A stretch of DNA of 64,000 bases from Toxoplasma gondii ME49 (GCF_000006565.2 NC_031480.1:202144-266143), one strand, 5' to 3'; shown: positions 36,646 to 50,485, numbered from the stretch's first letter. Numbers and translations: made by a program. Notes: generated by a model from the letters alone, not told the origin.

Positions 36646-39600
36646 TCACTCGTTTCGCTTTTTGAGAGACGAGGGAGCTCGTCGAAAACGCTGAGGTGTA
36701 TGCGGAGCAGGCTTACCGTCAGTCCCACCATCCGCTGTAGATGACTCGGACCCTGACCGAGCGAGTTTTCGACTAGACCGCCCTCTACGTTTATATGCTG
36801 TTTGTACACCTTTGCGCTTGCTCGAAGACCTTTTTCTCATTTTGTAAAGGACCATTCCAGCCACTATGGTAAGAAATAAAGCAATTCCGCCGATCAGAAT
36901 TATCCGGGTCACACTGGTCTGGAAGAAAAGCAAGAGTACAGGTACACGCTACACGCACGTGTCCTCCCGCAAGCTGAGCTAATATCCAAAGAAGACAGAT
37001 TCAGTTAAGTATGTAAGACACTATGCAACCGTCACTTACAGATGCGGATAAGCAGCAATTTAAATCGCGGTACCTATGTCTGCAGAGTCGTTACATCCAT
37101 CTCAACGACAGAGGAGGGCGACTAAGTTTTTCGACTAAATACACAGAAATGCATTTTTCGAGTGCGTTTCCTGTTCATAAAAGATTTATTTAATCAACGC
37201 TACTGTATTTGCAACGCGTCGAAACACCGCTGAGGCCGTCACGCTATGAGATCTTGGTCGGCGACTAAAACAAAGTCACCTCTTACAGAGCTTACCCCGC
37301 CATCCCCTGACACCGTGCGTCTTCGCCGTGGTCGTAAAGCACCCGCGGTAGTCTCCTACAGTAACAGGACATCAACACAACAGAGGAAAGTTTGTTTTTC
37401 TAGCGATGGGCCTTTTGTGTCTCGCGCAAGAGGCACTGCGGTCCAACTGCGCCGTCTGTAACTGTGAGCTGCCGAGCATTACCGCGCATACTACACTGGC
37501 AACGACGGAGCACCCCACAGGACTGCTTAAGACAGCTAGAAGTGCTCGGTTTCGATATCCTACAACACTGAGGTTCTTCCACATCGGTCGTGTTCTAGCC
37601 ACGCAACATGGAATGCAACTCGATCTTCTGAGATAACAACGACATACCCACCACCGACATTTGAGCAAGAGTTGCTGCTCAAAAAGTAAGAAACAGACTT
37701 TAACTAGTGCCCTGTAAGTCACCACCTGCGGTTACACAGTGAAATCCCAAATTACTAAATAGACGTTTTGGGCTCCTCAACAGTAAGCAGGCACCCGTCC
37801 ATGCCGACACCGTTAAGCTTTCCCTGGTGCAAATTTCTCAAAACCACTATATGGTGCCAGTCGGAGAGGAAATATCTTACATGAAGTTGATGGGCAGCCT
37901 CGTGAGGTCGAGGAGTGTCTCTGCGCTGAAAGAACGCAAACATACAAGACGTTCGGCATCCTAAACAGGCACGAATCACAGCGAGGAACTGGGCAATATG
38001 GAGTCATCAGGAAGCCGCATGCAACCGAAATGTCTTCATAATTTCCACACAAGATGCCACGTTTGAATGCTTGTACTTGGGTAGGAGAACCGCTGAAACC
38101 AACCTTCGATCCTGCCTCCACTGCTGGTTTCCTCGCTCCATACAAACACGCACTGTGAGATTTACAAAACTTTTCGTGACTGCGTTTCCCGACTTGAGGT
38201 CCCGGAGAGTTCGAAGCAGAGTGCAACATGGAGACGACGCACACCCTGTGGACAACTCAAATACCCGAAGCTGTACGCTGTTCCCCTCTCTCTCACAAAA
38301 TATCGAGTGTTCAGAAAGACCCCTTTGCTTTTGCGTATCGACGTGACAACACTTTGTGTCCCATGAAAATCATAATCGTCACTTCACCTTTCCCTTTTAG
38401 ATAAGGAAATCTGACACTGCGCTCACGACAGGATATGGAACGTTTCTCGTAAATAACCACACACAGAAAGCAATTCCGCTACACACTACAATCCATTTCA
38501 ATTCAGTTGAAACAACTGAGCTGACAAAATCAAACCTGCTGAATTCACGTATCAAAGTACTCAACTACGCGGTTGCGCAAATACAGCCAGATGTTCACAC
38601 GAATACGCCTACTGTCAAAACTCCACGAGGAAAAGAAGACTGTTGATAAAGAGAACTTACTTCCTGAAGAAAACCGTGAAATAGAACAGAAACCACGTGA
38701 TCACTCATATTTCCGAAGTACCCCATCACGGCAAATGTGCATCGCCGAAGTACCGGCGATATCGTGACTCTGGAGTGGCATGTCTCGAAAGTCTACCATG
38801 GCTCTATTTGGTGTTCGGCATTGGAGGCCGGCGTGGTGTTTTGAAGCAAAAGAAAATCTTCCACTAAGGTTGCCGACTTACTTCCCGCTAAAATTGATCG
38901 AGAAAAATATTTTACACGTGTCCCCGTATTTTTCTCATTCGGAAGCAGGCACACACCCCCTCATCACCAAAGCATCATGGCGATACAGACATTCCGAAGA
39001 AGACGCCTCCGTCTAGAGTCTGCGTCTGCATCCGCAGCTTGCACCTTTGACGGTAAACGGAGGAACAGCCAAGCCACCGCATCAGATCCCCATTCAACGG
39101 TTACGAGGCAACATACAGAACACAGTAGTGGGTCTATGCCATGATGCGTCGCGTGGAAACACCCCTTCGTTGCGAAAAGCAGGCCAGTGCCCCATGGCCA
39201 CGGTCAAGCAACTCATATTTTTGGGAAAACGACGACATACCCATCATCCAGGTTTGAGCAGGAGCAACTGGGCACCACGTGAACCTCAAAATCTGGTCAG
39301 TGCTCTGCAAGCCGTCAACTGGTGTCAGGTAGTGTAAACTGGAGTTATGCTGGAAAGAACTTTTGGTTGTCAACAGAACACAGGGAACCGTACATGCCTG
39401 AAGCCGTCACAATTTCCTTAGTACAGCGTTCATAAAACATCTGCACAGCGCGTCTCGTGGCGGAGACAACCTACTTCGGGGACCTCGTCACCACTCGACG
39501 CATCGCGTTCTTGATATCTCTGAAAAAAGCATACAAGCGACACCTACGGCATCATCGCAAATAAGAACACTGAGTGAATGCGTTAAAAACGTCGTCGGAG

Positions 39601-42600
39601 AACAACATGCAGCTCAAATGCCTTCATCCTTTACGCACATGCTGTTGTGTGAGAATACGTCTGTCTCCCTGATAGCGAAAAAGGTGCATTGTCGACACCT
39701 TTCAATCCTGCTACCACCGCTGCTTTCCAGGATCTATGCAACCACGAACGCGAATAGTTATGACAGTTCGTAACTCCGCTTACCCTCTTAAAGGGAAGCA
39801 GCGTTCGAAGCAGCATGAATGCAAATGAGAAAAAAACACACACCGCTGGCCACCCGCAAACATCAAGCTGTATGCTGTTCCTTTGTCTTCCGCTCAATGT
39901 CGAACGATCAGCAACAGGCCGCCCTCATTCAGCACAGCAACAGAACAGTGTCTTTGTGGTTCAGAAAAAACACAACCGTGCACTTACCCGCCTCTGATCA
40001 CATCAGAAAACCAGACAGTTCGCGCACGAGGGAATACAAAAGGTGTTCTATCTGTGACCTGGGGCAGGAGGCAATTTCGTTTCCTCGCTACAGTTCATTG
40101 CGGCCATTTTCAAACACCCTAGCTAAACACTGGACGACTGCTGCGTTTAGATACCTTGTTCCCTAACTACTTATTTATGCACAGATACCTACGTGCAAAC
40201 GAATGCCTACATGCGAGTGCACAGCGGAACGAAATGGCAGTTGACAAAGATAACTTACTTCCTACGAAACAGCCCGGAACACGAGAGAGAAATCACGTCA
40301 TGCGTAACTCCCAACTGACCAATCGCCGCAGAATTTTCACAACGACGCAGAGGTGCCAGCTGATTCGGAACTCAGGCATTTCAGAACATGTCATCATGGC
40401 TCTCTTCGAGTACTGGAGGCCGGCGTGGTGTTTTGAAGCAAAAGAAAATCTTCCACTAAGGTTGCCGACTTACTTCCCGCTAAAATTGATCGAGAAAAAT
40501 ATTTTACACGTGTCCCCGTATTTTTCTCATTCGGAAGCAGGCACACACCCCTCATCACCAAAGCATCATGGCGATACAGACATTCCGAAGAAGACGCCTC
40601 CGTCTAGAGTCTGCGTCTGCATCCACAGCTTGCACCTTTGACGGTAAACGGAGGAACAGCCAAGCCACCGCATCAGATCCCCATTCAACAGTTACGAGGC
40701 AACATACAGAACACAACAGCGACTCCATGCCTACATGCACCGTATCAGTTCATGACATGTCTTGAAGTCTTTGCATGTCCCGCCCGTAAAAAGACTACTC
40801 AAACACCACTTCGGCCACCTTAGGTGCGCTCACACATACACCTGAAAGTCCTATCAACATGATCGTTTGTTCGTTCGAGAAGGTAGGCGACGGAACTGCG
40901 CAGTTTCGTCACAACCTCGGGGTAGCATATGACAAGATGGATGAGACCTTACAACCTGTGTAACAGAACGACGAAACAATAACAGTCGTTGTACCAAGCA
41001 GACTGTGACGCGTGACACTTTTTTATCTATCTCTAAGTACTACGATTTCCTCTGCTACCAGCTCACAATGATAACGAGCGCCTCCACTGGACGATCCAAA
41101 AGATGGATTGACGACGTACTGTGGGAGACATCCAGAAGACGTCTACATAACTCGTGTGAAGACATCACCGTCAGCAGGCACCGGAGACGGGCGAGTCTTT
41201 GACACAATATACGGGGAAAAGCTCAGCGAAAACCATATGACTTGTAATCCGTGGACATACTTGCTGAAAGAGAAGAGCGAGCACCGCCAAGTCTGGCTAT
41301 ATGAGACCGGTGACGATTGGCAGCGTTGCATGCACCCAAACACACAACGAAGGATTCGCACTAACATACCACTTCCTGCACTTGCAGTGTGACCAGTATT
41401 CCCCGACAGAAACGACGTCACCACGTGAAAACTTATTCCCACATTGAAGCCACCGAAGTCTCTCCTACACAAATCAAATACTGCCTATAGAGCAAGCGAC
41501 TCGCAAAGGGAGAAGTAAATGTGTAAGCACACACAGAACCAGAGTGGAGAACGAAGGGAACAGCGAATTGGTGGCTGTAAAGATATTTCACCCTCCGAAC
41601 TCACTCGCTGGTGCCAATTTAGCGCCGCACAAAGGTGGATACATGAATTCGATTTCCGTTCACCGGAAACGGGAAACTCTGAGAGAGAAGGCTCGCACAA
41701 CATCTCGCGGTTTCCTGTGAGTCACGTGGAGGAACCGGATCCTCCCGGGGTGCTTGCTTTCTGTTCTCAAACATGTCTTTCTCTGCCCTCCCTGTCACGA
41801 GTGAATGGCCTCGTGAGACGCCACCGTTTCTAGACGTCCTGCTCCTTTTTTTCCAGCCTCCCCAAACAGGACAAACGAGACTTCGGGTGCTACCGTGAAA
41901 CTATTGACCAAAGACGAAATAGAGCCGCAGGAAACGAACGGTACTTACCAGCTGGGGACGAGCGACAGAAGAACGAAGCAAGCAACAGAGACATGACACT
42001 GGTGACAAAACGACGGTTGCAACCACCAAAAGTCAGTCGAACGATTGCCCGTGGCAATAAACGTCCTGCAGTACATTTGACTCATACAACACTTTCACCA
42101 TACGATCGACGGCACTGCCACTTGTACCCACGAGCACAGTTTATTATCTGTTGCGTTTCAAACACTCTCCTCTGGCACAGTGATATTTTTTTCCGGGGTT
42201 AGGTGGAAAAAGCAAAAGCCCGTTGAATCGGGACAGAACCACTGGCAGTGCACAGCTTCCACTGAGTCGTGTAAGCAGCTAACCGTCGCAGAAAAAAATA
42301 AGGGTGAACCTCACCGAAAATAATTTCTTGCGCGACCTTACTTGCTGGAAACGAGGGATCGTCACCAGGAATGAAAACACAACAACGGCAACACATGATT
42401 CTTGGAGAGCGTGACTGTTTCTTGGTGTGTGCGGCACTTGGCAGACTCTTCAACGTATGTACCTACGCGCCCACGAAAGGACGCATGCACAGCAGGAACA
42501 TACGTGTGGTTGCAAGTGCGCGTGCAGGAGTAGTTGCTCCTACATGTATACACACATAGACGCGCCACGAATTACTGTTGCCTGCCTATGCACGGAGGAC

Positions 42601-45600
42601 ACAATTCCATAACAAAAGGATAAGAATACCAACATATCGGTGTACCCGTGCTTCATGCGCGCTTCACTGTGCCTCTACACAAATTGCGAGCATATGACAA
42701 CGAATCCAGTGGCATAACATACCTCCTAGATTAACAGTACAAAGGGCGAAGAAATAGATAGAACAGGTTTCACTACCGTCACCTTCCACCTCCTCTTTAT
42801 ATATATGTATATACAATTATCAGAGTTTACAAATTAAAAACGCTCTCTGGAATTGCGCGTCGTATTCTCTACCGGAGCGATAGTTGCTGAATATGGTTTT
42901 TTTTTTCTTACGGTCTGCTCCGTGTTTATTGGACAATACACATGAGTGACGATACAGACTGAAGATTCTAGAGAAGACACACATACCCGTTGGGCTTCTC
43001 AAGAGTCACCTCTTTATACAAGCTGTACAAACATCATGGCATTGCACTTTGGTACTCTCCTTCGTAGTGTTAGCGTGTACAGAATCCACGAATCGGATTC
43101 CAATATACGCTGAAACAGCCTGTGCTATCCATCTTGCCAGATGAGGCTTAACAGCGATGAAAGTGCACGCATGTGCAGTCTTCACTCCGAGCGAACTCAC
43201 CAGCTGAAAACGAGGGGGGGAGATTAAAAGACAAGGAAAAAACAAGGAGAAATCAGAGAGCTTCGGCAGCTACATAGACGCGCAATGCTAAAAACACAGA
43301 ATGAAACAGACGCGCGCATGAGGCCTCCACAAAGAACGGTGAGCAAGACGAACAACAACTAGCATAAGAGAAAGTAAATCGAAAAGCGGAATCAGGCACA
43401 CTGATATTAGAAGATGAATCTAGCAAACTCTTGTTCGCCGTTTCCCTGGTTTCCCCGACGGTTTGGTGAAGCTTCGTTCCACCGTGCAAGCTTCCTCTGT
43501 TAGCCGCTCCTCACTGTTTTTGTAGCCCCCCTGTCTCGGGATTCAAGACCGGCACAACACGTAGAACACCATTCATTTCTTCCCACGTTTGCCGTTAGCC
43601 TATTGTGTGAAGAGTAGCAATTCCATCCCCTGGGAAAGACACGGACAAAACACGCCTATTGTCCCAGTGGCTAGACTTTCGTTAACACTTTCCAGAAACC
43701 CCCTGCAAGGCCATGCTTCACGAAAACGCTGCCGCCTATCTTCTACGGACTTACTTTCTGCGGATCAAGGTCCGATCATTACAGAGACTGCTATAGGTCG
43801 TAGGGTGCGGAAGGACAAGGCAGCGTGTCTAACCTCACGCACGACGAAGAGACGTACAGGTACAACGAGGAAAAGGGACTCAGTGAAAGGCGAGAAGACC
43901 AAAACCAATGGGACCGAAAACGGCAAAAAACTTTAGCCAACTGGCAAGTCTCAAAGAACAACAATTTAACGGGTGAGCAGGTAAAACCGGCACTAGACGA
44001 CCGAACATTTCTCTACGGGGGCGTTTACAGACCTGTAGGGACACATCAGCACATGAACATATGCATGTCTCCATATGCGTATGTGCCCAGACAGATGCGT
44101 TGCAACACCTTCTCAGATATATATGCATGCTGAGACCTACGTGTATCTCAGATGATGCTGAAGGAGCTATGCTGGTACACGCTAACGCTGATTGATACCA
44201 CTCTGCACCCATGTATCGAGGAAGCGACACATTGTAGAGAGATACACCCGCAGGCACACGAAACCGATGCGCATTTGGGGACGGTGGATACCCTCGTTTC
44301 CCAACAACCAGGGGTTTTCTACGGGTTGCAGACAAAAAGCGAAAAACACTGGATATGTGACGAGCAGAAACATAGACTCAATTGATTCAGCACCGGATTA
44401 CGCGAAGAAAAGGGACCGATGATTCTACAGCAATCCTTGGAAAAGAAAGTCATATTTGACATTCACGCCCTAAAAGAAACACCCTTTACCTGTTTGGCCG
44501 GGTCTACAACTATGGGACGACGCTGTGGGACGCGGGTCAGGTCCCCGCCGTCACCCGCCTTTTGAGGGTCTCCTGCATCCGTTGTTTCTTGTGCTCTCCA
44601 CTGTTTAATTGGTAGTTGAAACCGAACAGAAAAAGCACACGCTGAACCTCTGTGCATCTCCCTCGCGCTTGTTCGTGCAAAAATCCTGCTCATGCTCACT
44701 ATCCCCTTGTCACGATCCAGCTCCGCCCAGTCCACTGTAGTGTTGTGCATTTTCGCTTTCGGAATTCCTGCCCTTCACATCTTCCCTTTCCTTCTCCTCC
44801 ATTCGAACCTTGCTGCATGCTGCCATTTCCGACCCTCGTCACTCTGGCACCCGCTCGTACATCGAGACAACAGCAGCTAGGGACACGATATGGAAGAAGG
44901 CGACTAACGGGACTTCCCAACACGTGAACCAGCCCACATATCCGTCTAAAATAAACTTGCAGAGTATCGGTGTAATCTTCTAACTGCATTTTGGCGCTTG
45001 ACTGGTCACGAATGAGAACATGTACAGACGATGGAGAAACACGGGTGAAGCGGAGAACCCCCGAGGAACCTACTCTCTTCGATTTTGAGCCACCCTTTGG
45101 ACGAGAAGAGATAAGCAGGGACGCAGCAGTGATACTCTTAGGCACCAGAACGAGACAAAAAGCTCTACACCATGTAAACTTGACAAACAACTCTAGCGGT
45201 GAGGCCACATGCTGGAACTCTCCTGTCATCCCAAACCTTGGACACACCCTCATCATGGGATATGGCAAAAGGAGGCATAGCTGTATTTGCCACACTTCGG
45301 TATTTTCTTCTGTATGCCCAGTTGTTTCTCTAGTCTCTCTGAGATGCGCACGAAACCCCACCAGCGACCTACTGTCTCACAGAGTATGATAGAATACATG
45401 GAACCGAAAAGGAAACTTCAGTCTTCACACAGCACAGGAGCTCCCCCCATCTACTGACTGACATTTTCTACACTGTGTCGAATCGACCAAAGAAGACCCA
45501 CCTACCAACTTCTAAAATAAACAAAAACAGGAGACAAAACAAAGTTTTTTCATTCGTTCAAAAACATCTCGCCAGTTCCCCTCAACTCCTCTTATTCAGG

Positions 45601-47287
45601 TCCCGATTCCCTCCGGCTCTTCGTAGCAAAGATGTGTTATATCCTCTATGCGCCTGTGTGCGTCTATAACACACCTTCCTGTTAACAAATCATAGTGGAG
45701 CCCCCTAATAGGTTCCACAAAAGTATGGTATGAAGTCAAAACTCTCATCGGTGGCGACTCAAGAAAAGACGCTCTGGTGTTAGCAAGAAGTCACCGGCGA
45801 GGCGACGCGTCTTTCGGTTTTACCGGAACGAGGTAGCTTGAGTAAGTTCTATCTATGATGAACGAGAGGAGACTGTCCACCATGATGCCTTTCAAGTATG
45901 CCGATTGTGTCTTGTCAGCGTCGCCCGTGACTTTGGTCTCAAATGCCACGAAATGCAGACGACCACGGTTGCGGAAGTGAAAACGAAACCCGATGCTGGT
46001 ACAGAGAGCAACGCGTCTCCCCAAACTCACCGGGTTGTTCGCTTCTCACATTCTCTGGTCCTCCGGAACCTTCCGTCCCTTTCTTTCGGTGACGTGACCT
46101 GCGACGTGACGTCTGAACGGATCCTAACACTCCAGAGCCTATCATCGGTTTTCCCCCGCGTTCTCGGGATGGGTCGCTGAACGGGGGTCCACCTGTAACG
46201 GAGTACGGTGCCAAAACCTTCCAGGGTTCTGGGAAGCCTGATGGGTCTACAAATATAAATGGCGCTCCCTCTGCTCCTCCACCTTCTTTTTCTTCAGGCC
46301 ACGGTGTGTCTATTGCCTCTAGTATTGCCGCGACATCCGCTGCCGCCATTTCTTCTCGCAGCCTCAGTGCTGATTCAACAGAGAGGTCGAAATCGAGAAC
46401 AATGCCAGTTGACCACGCGAGTGCAGATTCGGTTCGTATCGCTCTTGCATCGATCAATAAAATACAGTTGTGATGGACTTGCTAGAGACGAAAACGGAGA
46501 TACGGGCTTCAGAAGTCCGCACGCGAGTGGATCCACGCGCGGCAGACTTTGACTGCAACAAAAGGATCTACATGGTACTGCACGGGGACATGCACGCCAT
46601 GGTAGCAACAGGCAGCCCTCACCCTCTGTGGAATTATTTACTTCCGTTTCCAAGTTGAGAATGTCTCAGAACAACCCCGCAAACTACACAATCACGCCAA
46701 ACACCAGACTTCCCTAAAGGCTGCTTCTTTCAAAACCTCGAACTATCGTCGAACTATCATGTCCCTCGTGTTCCTCTTTGATCTCATGCTCCTGAGGGAA
46801 ACCGCCTCCGCTGAAAGCTTCCTCTCGCCAGTCTCCCTCATGCGGAGGACGAGTGAAGAAGGGATCACACTTGTGCTAACAAGGCGTATACGTTCACAAC
46901 TCCCAACTCGTGCGATCAACTGTAATTTCAGAGTGAGGCGCAAACATTTTTCCGTCTGGGCCTGCGAAACAGCACACATGTAGCTGACACACCTGCTCTG
47001 CGTTGCTCTTCGATGACCGCGTCCTGAAGAGGTCGTGGCAATCGCCAGTCTGTAGGAACTGCAGTCTGAGGTGGGTGTGACGGGTCTGGACCCATGGCCC
47101 CCCCGTTTCCCGAAGCAGCGTCGGGAAGCGTCTGGCTGCCTGGTGACCCGCCACCCTGCCCGTGGTCACCGTCACCATGTTGACCGTTGGCTGAATTTCC
47201 ATTGTTGGACGCACACGCAAAAGCGACTAAATACGAGAAGAAGAGGAAAAACACTAGAGAGAAAAACAATTCAGCTACCGGCCTCAT
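36646..47287 (-). CDS. Novel cysteine-rich secretory single-pass membrane protein, about 19 exons
   Basis: Eighteen exons sum to 820 codons in perfect phase: 47287-46993, 46369-46031, 45930-45824, 44600-44490, 43203-43010, 42278-42166, 41678-41605, 41263-41182, 40730-40636, 40261-40211, 39867-39699, 39133-39045, 38663-38613, 38270-38104, 37925-37881, 37627-37483, 37355-37296, 36918-36646. A phase-0 exon ending at 44957 probably also belongs. The start MRPVAELFFSLVFFLFFSYL is a signal peptide, followed by a Gly/Asn/Pro-rich acidic stretch. Cysteines are dense from residue ~250 on (CHDVCTAC; CQWFCPDSTGFCFFHLTP; CIHLCAALNW; CIPCCVA). The last exon holds a membrane helix (IILIGGIALFLTIVAGMVLY) and a ~65-residue basic, Ser-rich tail. 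Predicted topology is type I. Spacing in the CQWFC...CFF part recalls PAN/Apple modules, but I cannot assign it. Exons 9-11 and 12-14 are tandem copies. Confidence 0.55.
38822..39125. repeat. Near-identical ~303-bp tract, copy 1 (copy 2 at 40414-40716)
   Basis: The two tracts differ at about three positions by eye (one C deletion, G/A near the cagcttgc motif, G/A in the caacgg/caacag motif), while sequence on both sides is heavily diverged. The tract spans most of exon a and ~200 bases of the following intron of the cysteine-rich gene. Confidence 0.85.
40414..40716. repeat. Near-identical ~303-bp tract, copy 2
   Basis: Partner of 38822-39125. The boundaries are sharp: the left one is at tggaggccggcgtgg and the right one just after acatacagaacac. 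Confidence 0.85.
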
Positions 47288-47757
47288 AACGAGAACTGGG
47301 CGCCAGCTCACAGTAGCTCCAAACAGCTTCTCGATTCTTTCGGGACTTGTCAGTGGCTCGCTAGTGCAAACAGGTGGAGACCGCGAACACGTGACGGGGT
47401 AGACAGTCAGAAAGGAGAAACAAGAAGGAACAAAGAACGCTGTGTGACAACCTCGTACGCCTGGAACCCGTCTCGTGCCTGTAGCCATCGCGTACCGTAG
47501 TTTACCACACTCACGGTTGAACCAGAATCCAGTTTTACGTCAGAAGGCCGTAAAATAGAATAGAGTGGCTGAGACAAAGTACACGAACAGCGGGGCTTTG
47601 GAAAGGTCGTGCCGCTACACGAACTGCGTTTATTCCTGCAAATAACGCCCGCACGAGAGAGGACCGGAGAGAAGGCCGAACAGAGGCACCAGAGACGCGG
47701 CACAGGAGCCACCCTCAGTGCTTGCGCAAGAGTGCGTAAAAATACAGGTCGGTAATG

Positions 47758-47900
47758 CTACGCTTCCGCTTCCCAGGTCGCCTCATACACATTACATTGG
47801 CCAGCCACGGTGCACTGATTATCCAGATTGCGGGGGGGACAGAATGCCTCAATGTCGAACGTGGCGTTCCATTGCGAGGCGGTATCTCTCAGAGATGAGC
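47758..47900 (-). other. Possible cysteine-rich terminal exon
   Basis: The minus strand reads CPPRNLDNQCTVAGQC followed by NVYEATWEAEA and a stop at 47758. The cysteine spacing and composition look coding, and it lies between the two cysteine-rich exon chains. I could not fix its acceptor or join it to a neighbour, so it is recorded only as a candidate. Confidence 0.25.
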
Positions 47901-50485
47901 CATGACAAGATGAAGCTGGCCTCAATTGACAGGAACTTATCAATCGTTGCCCGCACCACCCGTTCTCTGTAGAACATACCCCTTCTAACTTAGTGCTGCA
48001 TTCTTCTCTTAAACATCGGGTTGGGGTACTACAGGTCCCGAGTGCCCTCGCCTCACGGCCATGTCATGGGGTGTCTTTTTACGTTGACATGCCCTCCCAT
48101 GGAACAGTGCCTGTCTAAAGTCAGTAAAGTGCCATCCGTTTCCTTCTGGCAGTCGAAATGTTAATAAACAACGACATGTTCACGCTGTTTGCTTCCACGA
48201 CAGCCACATTCCCAGAATTCGCCTGCTGCTAGCCGCATAGTGACGTTGCTCTTGAAGCAGCCATGCGCTCTCTCACACGCTGGCAAGGCCGGTTCGGTTG
48301 CTCGTTCACAACCGCCAAGCATGCCCCAATGTCAACGTCAAAGCACCCTTCAGGAGGTGAGGGAGACCGGTATGGCACATATTTTGCCGTCGAAAGGGCG
48401 GGTCCGCTCTACTGCGTGTCTTCATCTTCCTTTTTCTCAATGTTGTGTTTTCGTTATGTCTGTCGATTTGGGTCGATGAGTCGTTCGGGTGATGCGTTCT
48501 CCTCCATGTAAGTCGCCTTGTTGATGGGCGTTCCAGTAGAGAAAAGATTCTTGTCCCGCTACATACGCGGACCCGTGGTTGCTTTTACGTAGGCCTTTAG
48601 AACGACTCTCTTTGTCCCGGCTGGTGGCTCTATCACTTGCGGAATGCTGGTCTGCCAAGAGTAGATGGTACACTGCCGCTGAGATGCTGTGAAAGCAGTC
48701 CGGGTAGGCACTGTGCACGCAAAAATTCAGTTAGTCCCTAGTACAGACGTCCCATGGGTAATCAGGTGACCGCAGATAGGGTCGTGAAATTGACGAACTG
48801 CGCTTCCACATTAAACGGGCGAACTGGGCGGCCATTCGTCGCGGTGACGGTAGTCGCACGGTGTCCGTACACCTCCGCTGCACACTTCGGGGGGTTCCCA
48901 ACAACATCTTCTCCGTGATGACAAACAATGCAGTTTCTGTGTCTGTGCAGCTACCACGCGTTGGGCGGGATGAAGCAGCTCTAGAGATTTCGGCGATATC
49001 GCAGATCAACAGCTGAAGAGTGTATGACGGGGATGACGTCCGCACTTGGTGGTGAAACATTCTGAACTAACCGATCTAACATTGTATTTATTATGCAACA
49101 CGCCATGTGTTGAAGACCAGCTTATGTCCCTCGATGCAACCTGTTTCCGCGAACACACACACCGTCACTGTTTGTGTGCACGTGAGGACTTGCGAGTGCG
49201 TGGCCACCGCTTGACGGAAACTCACTCATCAACTCTTTTCTACTTCCAGCCAAAATTCAGCCTTTCACAGCCAATATGTATTTCCCTATTCCCTGATGAA
49301 GAAGCCACAAGATGCACGCCCCCGTGAGCTGAACGCAGACGCCCACTACACAGGGGCGTGTCCGACGCGTGCACAGCAAGGTTTCAGTGTATCGTTTGAA
49401 GTTCAGAGAGCCAAATTAATGTTTAATCGAACAACGGGTACATAAAGAATTGTATAGCAGGCAACGTTTGTGCTAGGCGACTGAACAGGTGTCCAGGTGA
49501 TGTGATGCGTAACACAGCTCCGATATGTCGCGATACATGGTGTTCCCTCTACAAACGACAACCGATACGACACGGCGTCGCTTCCAGTGCGAATGACAAT
49601 GTTTCCGCGTAACGAGTTTCTGGACACAAAGGTACACGAAGACCAGCGATATATCTCAAGAAGCACAAACGCAGCGCCTATCCTTGTACAACAGCAGCCG
49701 GTCTCGAAAAGCTTGATCGGGATACGCCACTTTCTGTACTCTGGGAAACTTACAGTGATCAATGATGCTCCACCACAACCGTATTTCTGAGGTGTATCTG
49801 CTAGCCTTCCTCCCGTCAGTTCCATCTTCCCGTTTGAAATCTCCTGCTTAGGTCGAATTGCTCAGACACGGCCTTCACGTGCAGCCGGCGTGCCTGTCCA
49901 CGAGAACTGCGTTTTTCCTCCTCGACTATTCTACAGCAGAAACACCCAAGTCTGGACTGAGCCACTACGACAGACGCGACTCGGGCCGGCACCATCAAAA
50001 AGTAGTGCTACGTGAACGCTACTTTTAGAGTTCTTTTGTGAACCGTGGTCTTTATGCTGCCTTTCTTTCAATGTTCAGCCTTTGAATTTCGGATTCGTTT
50101 CGCGGTAAGACAGGAAGGGCGCCGTTGTGTTTCTCCTAGTCACGTCGTCTGACGTTTTCATTGACGTGACCGTGACTGGGAACGGAGTGTATCGGCGACC
50201 TGGGTGACAGATTCTTTTACGGGCACCGGTCCGCCTGTGTGTCGACTAGTGTCTATGCGAGGTCGCAACTCACCCCTTCACACTTGATTTTGCTCACGAA
50301 ATCCTCACCGACGACAGTTTCCACTTTTGCCGTGCATTTGCTGGCTAACTCAACGAAGAAGTGGACGATAAAAAACTGCCTCTCCCCCACTGTACACAAA
50401 AAGTAAGACCACCCGCTCACTTATCGGAAAAAGCCCTGCGTGCCACACGTCTTCCCCCGTACTAGGCATTGCGCAGCTCTCTCAC

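Larger units (their letters stand above)
37634..40910. repeat. Tandem duplication of a ~1.6-kb segment (two units, offset ~1595 bases)
   Basis: Unit 1 is about 37.63-39.22 kb and unit 2 about 39.23-40.9 kb. Anchors at constant offset: 37641/39234, 38107/39703, 38645/40243 and 38822/40414 (1592-1598 bases). Most of the unit is clearly diverged, roughly two thirds identical by eye, but each unit carries the same three minus-strand exons: a (40730-40636; 39133-39045), b (40261-40211; 38663-38613, both 51 nt) and c (39867-39699; 38270-38104). Phases match, and exon b aligns at protein level (EVSYLCQ / EVSSLYQ), as does exon c (LLRTL...K). Confidence 0.75.

Noticed and set aside
38030..38092. Alternative exon (GSPTQVQAFKRG...CGNYEDISVACG) in the cysteine-rich gene
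   Set aside because: It is phase-compatible but would follow exon c through either a very short intron or a weak donor; the longer exon c agrees better with its duplicate at 39699-39867.
36646..47287. Idea that the cysteine-rich gene is the gamete fusogen HAP2
   Set aside because: Architecture (signal peptide, cysteine-rich ectodomain, one membrane helix, basic tail) is similar, but none of the HAP2 signature segments is visible.
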